From JAWVFK01 sp033856175 (GTDB lineage: Bacteria; Actinomycetota; Thermoleophilia; Solirubrobacterales; 70-9): 64,000 bases of DNA. The notes under the pieces are model-generated. The model was not told where the DNA came from, did no database searches, and saw only the letters and a list, made by a program, of their open reading frames with translations. The position numbers and the translations under genes were made by a program. The stretch lies in NCBI GenBank assembly GCA_033856175.1, contig JAWVFK010000016.1, positions 1 through 64,000 on the forward strand. Direction: 5' to 3'. Below, one piece after another: positions 1 through 6,590 of the stretch (position 1 is its first letter; the number at the start of each line of letters is the position of its first letter).

Positions 1-104
1 CCCATTGCTGCAGCCATGGCTTCCGTCCGGTCTCGTCTCGGTGTTCTGGAAGGAAATCCTGGAGGCAACGCCGTCGCTTTTGTAGGGTCCGAACGGGCCA
101 TCTG

Positions 105-509
105 TTAACCCTCGCCCGCGTAACCCACATGCGATGTCGCGGCCAGCATGAGATCCAGGGCAATCCAACAGAATGCAAAGAGGAGGCCCGTCCGAAGCAG
201 CCTCGGCTGGCCTTCTTTGATCGCTTCACGCAAGCCGCTTATTGCCAAGACCGTCGGGCCACCAAAGAGAACGGCGGTCACGAGAACGCTGAGAGCTGTG
301 CTCGGCCACGTATGCAGCTGGGTTACGTCACAAAATAAGCTCGGCCTTGCGGCCGGACCGGCTGCATCGAACGTTCCGTCACCGGCACAGCGCGAGTGGC
401 CGACCAGAGCTGCGCCGGCAGACAAATAGGCAATAAGACCGACAGCGCAGATGCCGGTCGCTGACCATCGAGGCCGCCTCCTAATGCGATTTCTGTGGTC
501 AGCCACCAA
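105..509 (-). CDS. Hypothetical small membrane protein (134 aa)
   Basis: I do not recognise this protein. It has a basic N-terminus (residues 1-15) and about three hydrophobic spans (roughly residues 16-37, 70-90 and 104-125), so it is probably an integral inner-membrane protein. The loop after the first span carries two cysteines, at residues 41 and about 60, which could form an extracytoplasmic disulfide; that is inference. Base composition here is visibly lower in GC than the rest of the window, which may mean recent acquisition or weak selection. It stands alone, 107 bp downstream of the end of the peptide-binding lipoprotein gene, on the same strand. The regular hydrophobic pattern makes coding more likely than chance. 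Confidence 0.55.
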   Translation of the reverse strand: MVADHRNRIRRRPRWSATGICAVGLIAYLSAGAALVGHSRCAGDGTFDAAGPAARPSLFCDVTQLHTWPSTALSVLVTAVLFGGPTVLAISGLREAIKEGQPRLLRTGLLFAFCWIALDLMLAATSHVGYAGEG

Positions 510-616
510 GTCCCGGCCATCCTAATTCACGCCAGTCGCACGATCACAGGCTGCGGCACGGCAGATGCTGACCCTTGCGACGTCACGTTCAGTTCGCAGA
601 GCTTCCGCAAATCGGC

Positions 617-1579
617 TCAGCGTTGGCCGATCCGTGTCAGCCAGGCTGCCGAGAGGGGGCCGGGGCGGGTGCCGAGGCCGCGGACGGAGCGTTCGAGGCC
701 CAGCCAGGTCTGGCCCGTCTTCAGCGTGATCAGCAAGGGGTCGCCATCGAGCCGCCGCGCGGTTGCGCTGTCGAGGCCTGCGGCGACCTGGGCCTGACCA
801 TCGCTCAGCAGCCCTGCCCGCTGGCTGGGGTCGGCGACGATCGCGAAGTGGATGCCGTCGAGGGCAGGGCCGAGGCCGGCGGCGGTGCCCCACCAGCTGG
901 GATTGCGAGTCAGATCGAGCTCGGACCCGGCTCGCCGGGCGACGAGGAAGGGGCCCGACCCGCCGCTCTTCGGCTGGCTGAGCTTTGCCCGTTCGCCGCT
1001 CGGCGGCGTCAGCGCGGCGGGCGAGACCAGGCCGAGCCTGGGATCGGCGAGCCGGCCCTGGAGACCGCCGACGCCGTGGCGGAAGATCAGGCGGACAACG
1101 CCGGGGCGCGGCGCGTCGGCGCCGATCAGGCCGGGCAGCAGGCGGCGGCCGGGGCGCGACGAGGTCCAGCGGGCGACGTTGGCGAGCACCGCCTGGGAGC
1201 CCAGCGGCTCGCCGTCCTGGAAGCGGACGTCGCGGCGTAGGTGGAAGCTCCAGACCGTCCTATCGGGGCTGCTCGACCAGCTCGTGGCGATGCCTCGGCG
1301 GCGTCGCAGGTCGCCGTAGGGGGCGGCGAGGCTCTCGGTCAGCGGCTCGTAGAGCTGGGCGACGATCGTCAGCGCGTCGTGGCCGCGCGCGTGGAGCGGG
1401 TCGAGAGCGGCGGGGGCAGACGCGAGCGCGTAGACGAGGAGGCCGTTGCCGCCAGGCGTCAACGAGGGCCGCGGCGAGGGCGAGGCGGGCAGGTTGGCGC
1501 CGCCGCCGCAGCCGGAGGACACGGCAAGCGCGAGCAGCGCTGCGACGCAGGTAGCACCACGGTGGCGCCGAGGCCCCAC
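617..1579 (-). CDS. Peptide/nickel-type ABC substrate-binding lipoprotein, C-terminally short
   Basis: The N-terminus is a lipoprotein signal: basic start, Ala/Leu core, then SSGCGGG with the lipidated Cys near residue 24. After a Pro/Ser linker comes an SBP_bac_5 (family 5 solute-binding) fold: the ALDPLHARGHDALTIVAQLYEPL segment is the usual start of lobe I, and WSFHLRRDVRFQDGEPL matches the family signature. Family members are normally about 500 residues. This one stops at 320, just where PLSxxRVRQAL normally opens lobe II, so most of the second lobe is missing. It may be a reduced binding protein or a decayed gene. It lies 7 nt downstream of secG on the same strand and no permease genes are nearby. 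Confidence 0.75.
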   Translation of the reverse strand: MGPRRHRGATCVAALLALAVSSGCGGGANLPASPSPRPSLTPGGNGLLVYALASAPAALDPLHARGHDALTIVAQLYEPLTESLAAPYGDLRRRRGIATSWSSSPDRTVWSFHLRRDVRFQDGEPLGSQAVLANVARWTSSRPGRRLLPGLIGADAPRPGVVRLIFRHGVGGLQGRLADPRLGLVSPAALTPPSGERAKLSQPKSGGSGPFLVARRAGSELDLTRNPSWWGTAAGLGPALDGIHFAIVADPSQRAGLLSDGQAQVAAGLDSATARRLDGDPLLITLKTGQTWLGLERSVRGLGTRPGPLSAAWLTRIGQR

Positions 1580-1586
1580 GGGGCGC

Positions 1587-1817
1587 CTACTGGATCTTCA
1601 GCAGGACGACTGTGTTGACGATGAAGAGGACGGTGAAGAAGACCGTCGCCCGGTCGAGGTTGCGCTCGACCAGCGAGCCGCCGCCGAAGCTGCTGCCGCC
1701 GGAGCCGCCGATGCCGAACGCGCCCGAGAGGCCGGCGTCCTTGCCCGAGTGCAGCAGCACCAGGAAGATGACGACGACGGCGATGATCGCCTGGATTACA
1801 CCGAGGATGGTTTCCAC
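1587..1817 (-). CDS. secG: Preprotein translocase subunit SecG
   Basis: This 76-residue protein has the SecG layout: a first membrane helix (about residues 5-22), a glycine- and serine-rich cytoplasmic loop with a GGSGGSSFGGGS stretch, and a second helix (about 56-74). SecG assists the SecYEG channel in protein export. The LLHSGKDAGLSGAFG segment is the conserved family signature. It lies 24 nt downstream of the ccmI-like gene and 7 nt upstream of the binding-protein gene, so it is probably co-transcribed with the cytochrome maturation genes. In many actinobacteria secG follows tpiA; here the glycolytic operon is about 15 kb away. Confidence 0.92.
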   Translation of the reverse strand: METILGVIQAIIAVVVIFLVLLHSGKDAGLSGAFGIGGSGGSSFGGGSLVERNLDRATVFFTVLFIVNTVVLLKIQ

Positions 1818-1841
1818 GCCGGCAAGGTAGCAGCCACGCTC

Positions 1842-2129
1842 CTATCCCCCGCTCTCAGCCGGCTTGTCGACGCCGTCGAGCTGCTTGAGGATCGCCACCG
1901 CCTCGCCGCGCAGCTCGGCGTCCTGGCGCTCGAAATCCTCGTCTGAGAGCTTGCCCGCCGCATGGTCGAGGCGAGCGTCGCGGATCTCGGCGTACTTCGC
2001 CTGCTTGCGCGCCTCCAGGTCGGCGAGACCGGCGTCCATCTCCTCGACCTCGCGCGGGCGGTGCCGCAGCGGGCCGCTGACGAAGACGACGAGGGCGACG
2101 AAGATCGCCAGCGCGAGCAGGACCTCCAT
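1842..2129 (-). CDS. CcmI-like small membrane protein of the cytochrome c maturation cluster
   Basis: The 95-residue product has one N-terminal membrane helix (residues 2-18) followed by a highly charged, probably coiled-coil tail. The sequence DHAAGKLSDEDFERQDAEL resembles the N-terminal part of CcmI (D-x-A-x-G-K-L-S-x-x-D-Y/F), which in System I cytochrome c maturation helps present apocytochrome to the CcmF heme lyase. It lacks the TPR half of full-length CcmI. It starts 8 nt after ccmF ends, which supports a role with CcmF. The family assignment rests on this short motif and on context. Confidence 0.6.
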   Translation of the reverse strand: MEVLLALAIFVALVVFVSGPLRHRPREVEEMDAGLADLEARKQAKYAEIRDARLDHAAGKLSDEDFERQDAELRGEAVAILKQLDGVDKPAESGG

Positions 2130-2137
2130 CGGCGGCC

Positions 2138-4297
2138 CTAGGCGCGGGAGAGCTCGCGCCCGAGCTTCGCCGCGTAGGAGCTGGTCAGGCGACGGCGCGC
2201 CTCGGCCGCGGGCCAGATTCCGATCAAGGCACCGGTCAGCGCGATCAGCGCGCCTATCCAGAGCCAGCTGACCAGCGGGTTGACGATGACGCGGAAGGTC
2301 GCCGGCGGCGAGTTGGTCAGATAGCTCTGGGCGACGGCGGCGATCGCCAGCCCCTGCAGGTCGGGCGACGCCCTGGCGAAGCGGCGGTCGCCGTCGCGAA
2401 TCGCCCGGTTGAGGCCGTCGATGTTCGGCCGCACGGCGGTCCAGAAGTCGTTGCGGATGCCGGCCCGCAGGCCGACCTCGCTCGTCGACTCGCCCTGGAA
2501 GAAGCGCCCGATCGGCCCCTGGGAGGGGTCCTGGGAGCGGTAGTAGTTCCGCGTCGGGCTGAGCACGAACTGCTTGCTGCCCCTGCGGACCTCGAGCAGC
2601 GCCCCGAAGGCGATCTTCTCGTTGGCGATATCGACCGTCGGCTTGACGTAATGGACGTCATAGGAGCCGACGCGGGCGCTCTGCCCCGGCGCCAGCTCGA
2701 TGTCGCGGTTGGTCTGGAAGGTCGATGAGGCGGCGACGCCGATCATCAGCACGGCGATGCCGGCGTGGACGACGTAGCCGCCGTAGCGGCGGCGGTTGCG
2801 GGCTGTGACGGCGAGCAGGGCTCGCGGCAGCGTGCCGCCGTCCAGCGCCCGCCGGGCTCTGGCGGCGCGGGCGAACTCCTGCGCCAGGGCGGCCAGGGTG
2901 AAGCCGGCGAAGCTGAAGAGCAGCAGCGCCAGCGGCTTGGCGCGGACGTCGGCGAGCGTCAGGCAGCCAGCGGCGACGGCGGCGCCGGCCAGCGCCGGCC
3001 AGAGGAAGATCCGCCGTGCCGCGGCGACGCTGAAGCGGCGCCAGGCGAGCAGCGGCCCGATGCCGGCGAAGAGGACGAGGCCGATCGCCAGCGGGGCGAT
3101 GTAGCGGTCGAACCAGGGGGCGGCGAGCGAGGCGCGGGTGCCGGTCAGCGCCTCCGAGATCAGGGGGAAGAAGGTGCCCCAGAAGATCACCGCGCAGAGC
3201 CCGATCAGCAGCAGGTTGTTGACGAGGAAGATCGATTCGCGCGAGGCGAGCGAGTCGATTCGCCGCTCCGAGCGCAGCTCGTCGAGCCGCGAGACGATCA
3301 GCAGCGTCGAGCCGACGAGGACGACGGCGATCAGGGCGAGGATCGGTGCGCCGACGGTCGAGGCGCCGAAGGCGTGGATCGACTGCAGCACGCCGGAGCG
3401 GACGAGGAAGGTGCCGAGCAGCGCCAGCGAGAAGGTCGCGACGATCAGCGAGACGTTCCAGACCCGCAGCATGCCGCGCCGCTCCTGGACCATGATCGAG
3501 TGCAGGAAGGCGGTGCCGGCAAGCCACGGCATCAGGGAGGCGTTCTCGACCGGGTCCCAGCCCCAGTAGCCGCCCCAGCCGAGCTCCGTATAGGACCAGC
3601 GGGCGCCGAGCAGGATGCCGATCGAGAGCAGCGTCCAGGCGATCAGCGCGAAGCGCCTCGTCGAGCGGATCCAGCTGGCGTCGAGGCGGCGCGCCGCCAG
3701 GGCGCCGATGCAGAAGGCGAACGGGATCGACCACATCACGTAGCCCGAATAGAGCATCGGCGGGTGGATCATCATGCTCGGGTGGCGCAGCAGCGGGTTG
3801 AGGCCGAGGCCCTCCGCCGGCGCCGGGTGCAGGGCGACGAAGGGGCTCGAGGCGAACAGCATCAGCGAGACGAAGAAGCCCCCGAGGCCCATCAGCACGG
3901 CCGTCGCGTAGGGCACGACCTCGCGGTGGCGGTTGCGGGTGGCGAAGAGGACGGCGCTCGAGGCCAGCGAGAGGACCCAGGCCCAGAGCAGCAGCGACCC
4001 GGCCTGGCTCGACCACATCGCGGTCAACCTGTAGAAGGCCGGCGTCGTCGTCGAGGAGTGGTCGGCGACGAGCTGGAAGCCGAAGTCCGAGCGGACGAAG
4101 GCGGCTTCGAGCAGCAGCACGCAGCCGCTCAGCAGGGCGGCGACGGCGTAGACGGCACGGCGGGAGCTGTCGACCCAGCGGCGGTCGGGTAGAGCGCTGG
4201 GGCCGGTCGTACGGCGGGTCGCGTAGAGAGCGGCGCCGGCAGCGAACAGCGCCGTCGCCAGGGCCAGGATCAGGCAGAGCGTGCCAAGCGCGATCAA
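2138..4297 (-). CDS. ccmF: Cytochrome c heme lyase CcmF
   Basis: CcmF takes heme from holo-CcmE and attaches it to apocytochrome c on the outer face of the membrane. The 719-residue product is polytopic with more than ten hydrophobic spans. The tryptophan-rich WWD heme-handling motif is clear at residues 241-259 (core WGGYWGWDPVEN). Conserved histidines lie in RHPSMMIHPPML at 171-182, upstream of the motif. The C-terminal 200 residues hold the hydrophilic extracytoplasmic domain, and a last membrane helix lies near residue 690. Length is slightly above the usual 630-680. It follows ccmE by 21 nt and precedes the ccmI-like gene by 8 nt, forming an operon. ccmA, ccmB, ccmC and ccmD are not in this window. 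Confidence 0.93.
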   Translation of the reverse strand: MIALGTLCLILALATALFAAGAALYATRRTTGPSALPDRRWVDSSRRAVYAVAALLSGCVLLLEAAFVRSDFGFQLVADHSSTTTPAFYRLTAMWSSQAGSLLLWAWVLSLASSAVLFATRNRHREVVPYATAVLMGLGGFFVSLMLFASSPFVALHPAPAEGLGLNPLLRHPSMMIHPPMLYSGYVMWSIPFAFCIGALAARRLDASWIRSTRRFALIAWTLLSIGILLGARWSYTELGWGGYWGWDPVENASLMPWLAGTAFLHSIMVQERRGMLRVWNVSLIVATFSLALLGTFLVRSGVLQSIHAFGASTVGAPILALIAVVLVGSTLLIVSRLDELRSERRIDSLASRESIFLVNNLLLIGLCAVIFWGTFFPLISEALTGTRASLAAPWFDRYIAPLAIGLVLFAGIGPLLAWRRFSVAAARRIFLWPALAGAAVAAGCLTLADVRAKPLALLLFSFAGFTLAALAQEFARAARARRALDGGTLPRALLAVTARNRRRYGGYVVHAGIAVLMIGVAASSTFQTNRDIELAPGQSARVGSYDVHYVKPTVDIANEKIAFGALLEVRRGSKQFVLSPTRNYYRSQDPSQGPIGRFFQGESTSEVGLRAGIRNDFWTAVRPNIDGLNRAIRDGDRRFARASPDLQGLAIAAVAQSYLTNSPPATFRVIVNPLVSWLWIGALIALTGALIGIWPAAEARRRLTSSYAAKLGRELSRA

Positions 4298-4318
4298 GCT
4301 CTCACCCGCTGCCCGGCG

Positions 4319-4717
4319 CTAACGGGGCTTGCCTTCGCTGAACTTCGACGGGCACTTGGTCGAGAGCGTGTCGCGCTCGCCGATGAAGACGCCGTCGCGG
4401 ACGTGGCCGCTGACGACGACCTCGCGGCCCTCGCGGAACGGGTCGGGGACGGTGCCCTGGTAGCGGACGGGGATGGCGCCGCTGCCGTCGCGATCGCTCA
4501 CCCTGAAATCGAGCCGCTCGCCGTGGCGGCGGACCGACCCGGCGGCCACCTTGCCGGTGAGGTCGTAGCTGCGGTCGGGGTTGGCGTTCAGCAGCTGCGA
4601 GGGCTGGCGCGCCTCGCTCGAGGCGCTGAACGACGTGTAGGCGAGCGCCGCGGCGAGCAGGACCGCCGCCGAGAGCGCGACGACGAGGCGGATCTGACGT
4701 TTGCGGTCGGGGTCCAT
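4319..4717 (-). CDS. ccmE: Cytochrome c maturation heme chaperone CcmE (CxxxY-class variant)
   Basis: CcmE carries heme covalently between CcmC and CcmF. The product is 132 residues with a single membrane anchor near residues 10-30, then the OB-fold segment (YDLTGKVAAGSV, FRVSDRDGSGAIPVRYQG, VVVSGHVRDGVFIGE). I chose the ATG at 4717, giving MDPDRKRQIRL. The longer reading frame upstream adds 43 residues of low-quality proline-rich sequence overlapping the divergent SDR gene. The heme-binding site at the C-terminus is TKCPSKF. Instead of the classical HxxxY it has the cysteine seen in CxxxY-type CcmE of archaea and some other bacteria, and the tyrosine itself is replaced by phenylalanine. It heads the ccmE-ccmF-ccmI operon. 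Confidence 0.9.
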   Translation of the reverse strand: MDPDRKRQIRLVVALSAAVLLAAALAYTSFSASSEARQPSQLLNANPDRSYDLTGKVAAGSVRRHGERLDFRVSDRDGSGAIPVRYQGTVPDPFREGREVVVSGHVRDGVFIGERDTLSTKCPSKFSEGKPR

Positions 4718-4799
4718 GACGGGGCTTGGCCGCGGCCGCGCCGGGCGGGCGCGGCGTTTGAGCGGAGCTGGATTATGGCAATGGGGAAGAATGCCCCCG

Positions 4800-5501
4800 A
4801 TGGCTGACGACCCGGTCCTGCTGATCACCGGCGCCTCGAGCGGCATCGGCGCCGCGACCGCCCGCCGCGCGGCCGGCTCCTACCGTCTCGTCCTGGCGGC
4901 GCGGCGCGAGCAGGAGCTGCGGGCGCTGGCCGAGGAGCTGGGCGGAGACAAGCGGGCGATCGCCGTGCCCTGCGACGTCACAGAATGGAACGAGGTCGAG
5001 GCGATGGCCAAGGCCGCGCTCGGGCACTTCGACCGGATCGACGGCGTCTTCGCCAACGCCGGCTTCGGCGCCAAGCGCGGCTTCCTCGAGGAGAGCCCCG
5101 AGCAGTGGCGCTCGATGGTGCTGACCAACGTCCTCGGCGTCGCCCTGACGATCCGCGCCACCCTCCCCCATCTGCTCGACCGCGGCGACGGCCACTTCCT
5201 GATCACCAGCTCGGTCGCCGGGCGCCGCGCCCTCCCCGGATCCCTCTACTCGGCGACGAAGTGGGCGGTGACCGCGATGGGCGAGGCGCTGCGAGCCGAG
5301 CTGCGCCAGATGCACGACAACAGGCGCATCCGCGTCACCCTGATCGAACCCGGCATGACCGACACGCCGTTCTTCGACGACCGCCCCCAGGGAGCGCTCG
5401 AGGACGACGACATCGCCCGCGCCGTCATCTACGCCCTCGAGCAGCCAGAGAACGTCGACGTCAACGAGATCCTGATCAGGCCGACGGGCCAGCCGATCTA
5501 G
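4800..5501 (+). CDS. Short-chain dehydrogenase/reductase
   Basis: This is a 233-residue classical SDR, a Rossmann-fold NAD(P)-dependent oxidoreductase. Visible motifs are the dinucleotide-binding GASSGIG near residue 12, the NAGFG strand motif near residue 85, the catalytic serine in SSVAGRR, and the catalytic YSATK. ARR after the second strand suggests NADP preference (inference). I chose the ATG at 4800. A GGGGAAG purine run about 11 nt upstream fits as ribosome-binding site better than for the ATG at 4791. The gene is divergent from ccmE. Substrate cannot be predicted. Confidence 0.88.
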   Translation: MADDPVLLITGASSGIGAATARRAAGSYRLVLAARREQELRALAEELGGDKRAIAVPCDVTEWNEVEAMAKAALGHFDRIDGVFANAGFGAKRGFLEESPEQWRSMVLTNVLGVALTIRATLPHLLDRGDGHFLITSSVAGRRALPGSLYSATKWAVTAMGEALRAELRQMHDNRRIRVTLIEPGMTDTPFFDDRPQGALEDDDIARAVIYALEQPENVDVNEILIRPTGQPI

Positions 5502-5507
5502 GCACCC

Positions 5508-5513
5508 TAGAAT
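5508..5513 (+). promoter_or_regulatory. -10 hexamer TAGAAT of the tRNA-Gly gene
   Basis: TAGAAT ends 10 nt before the first base of tRNA-Gly(CCC). It matches the TAnnnT hexamers seen before many genes of this window. No convincing -35 element is visible. Confidence 0.5.
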
Positions 5514-5523
5514 CCGCGGCGGT

Positions 5524-5596
5524 GCGGACGTAGCTCAGCTGGTAGAGCGCGAGCTTCCCAAGCTCGAGGTCGCGGGTTCGAGACCCGTCGTCCGCT
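5524..5596 (+). tRNA. tRNA-Gly (anticodon CCC)
   Basis: The 73-nt sequence folds as a tRNA. A 7-bp acceptor stem pairs GCGGACG (5524-5530) with CGTCCGC (5589-5595). The D arm carries AGCTGGTAGA. A 5-bp anticodon stem CGAGC/GCTCG closes the loop TTCCCAA, giving anticodon CCC. The T arm holds GGTTCGAGACC. The discriminator is T at 5596. CCA is not encoded; the next bases are TTTTG. The tRNA ends only 2 nt before the TTG start codon of ccmG. Confidence 0.95.
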
Positions 5597-5598
5597 TT

Positions 5599-6123
5599 TT
5601 GTCCGCGCGCGCCTTCTGGGCCTTTCTCGCCGTCCTTGCCGTGCTCGCGCTGCTGGTCTACGGGCTCGCCAGCAAGGGCGAGGCGAAGATCAGCGTCGGC
5701 GAGCCGGTGCCGGACAAGTCGCTGGAGCCGCTCGGCGGGGGCGCTCCGAAGCGCCTCGCCGACTTCCGCGGCGATTGGGTTCTCGTCAATCTCTGGGCGT
5801 CGTGGTGCGAGCCCTGCAAGCAGGAATCGCCGGCGCTGGAGCGCTACTTCGAGCAGCATCGCCGCGAGCGATTCACCGTCGTCGGGATCGACGTCCAGGA
5901 CAACTCGAGCGATGGCCTCGACTTCGTCAGGCGGATGAAGCTCCGCTACCCCCAGCTGCGCTCGGTCGGCGACGACCGCAGCCGCGCCTTCGGCACGACG
6001 GGGCTGCCGGAGTCCTTCCTCGTCGACCCGAAGGGGCGGCTGGCGCTGATCCGCCGCGGCGTCCTCGATCAGCGCCTGCTCGACCGCTACGTGACGCCGA
6101 TGATCGCCAGGAGCGGCCGATGA
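5599..6123 (+). CDS. ccmG: Thioredoxin-like cytochrome c biogenesis protein (CcmG/ResA/TlpA family)
   Basis: This membrane-anchored extracytoplasmic thiol-disulfide oxidoreductase probably reduces the CxxCH cysteines of apocytochrome c before heme ligation. The 174-residue product has one N-terminal anchor (residues 6-23) and a thioredoxin fold with WCEPC, the redox cysteines being C70 and C73. The GLPES segment contains the cis-proline loop. The only usable start is TTG at 5599, two bases after tRNA-Gly, and no ribosome-binding site exists between them. Its stop codon overlaps the ATG of ccmH (ATGA). Context with ccmH, and ccmEF across the tRNA, supports the role; ResA-like function in System II is the alternative. 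Confidence 0.88.
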   Translation: MSARAFWAFLAVLAVLALLVYGLASKGEAKISVGEPVPDKSLEPLGGGAPKRLADFRGDWVLVNLWASWCEPCKQESPALERYFEQHRRERFTVVGIDVQDNSSDGLDFVRRMKLRYPQLRSVGDDRSRAFGTTGLPESFLVDPKGRLALIRRGVLDQRLLDRYVTPMIARSGR

Positions 6124-6590
6124 GGGCCAGGCGCGCCCTGCTGCTCTTCGCCGCGCTGGCCGCGCTGGCCGCCCCGTCCGGTGTTGCGCTCGCCGCAACC
6201 GCCCCTCCCCCACGAGCTGAGCTCGGCGACATCGAGGACGAGGTGATGTGCACCGTCTGCGGCACGGCGCTGAACCTCTCGCAGGCGCCCCAGGCCGACC
6301 GCGAGCGCGCCCTCATCCGCACGCTGATCGCGGCCGGCAAGACGAAGCCGGAGATCAAGGCTGCCCTCGTCGCCGAATACGGCGAGCGCGTCCTCGCCGA
6401 GCCGGCCAAGAGCGGCTTCGACCTCACCGCCTGGCTGGTACCGCTGGTGGCGCTGCTGCTCGCCACTGCCGGCATCGTCACCGGCGTGCGCAGGTGGCGC
6501 CGGCAGAGCGGTCCGGAGGGCCCGCAGCTGCGGATGCCCGACGAGGAGGCTGAGCTCCTCGACGCCGACCTGGCGAAGTACGAGCTCTAG
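6120..6590 (+). CDS. ccmH: Cytochrome c maturation protein CcmH (thiol-disulfide subunit)
   Basis: CcmH keeps apocytochrome c cysteines reduced together with CcmG. The 156-residue product has a signal peptide (residues 1-26), the redox motif MCTVCG with C44 and C47 in the position of the LRCxxCQ motif of the family, a conserved helical domain, and one membrane helix at about 102-122. It starts within the ccmG stop codon (ATGA overlap), so translation is coupled. It converges on the Wzy/BY-kinase gene: both stop codons sit in one CTAG, leaving no terminator space. Confidence 0.9.
   Translation: MRARRALLLFAALAALAAPSGVALAATAPPPRAELGDIEDEVMCTVCGTALNLSQAPQADRERALIRTLIAAGKTKPEIKAALVAEYGERVLAEPAKSGFDLTAWLVPLVALLLATAGIVTGVRRWRRQSGPEGPQLRMPDEEAELLDADLAKYEL

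Noticed and set aside
2765..4192. 475-codon open frame on the plus strand
   Set aside because: It lies wholly within ccmF on the other strand, and its Arg/Gln/Asp-rich composition has no fold-like pattern.
5595..5601. T-run after tRNA-Gly as a terminator
   Set aside because: Only five T residues, no separate hairpin besides the tRNA itself, and ccmG begins inside the run.
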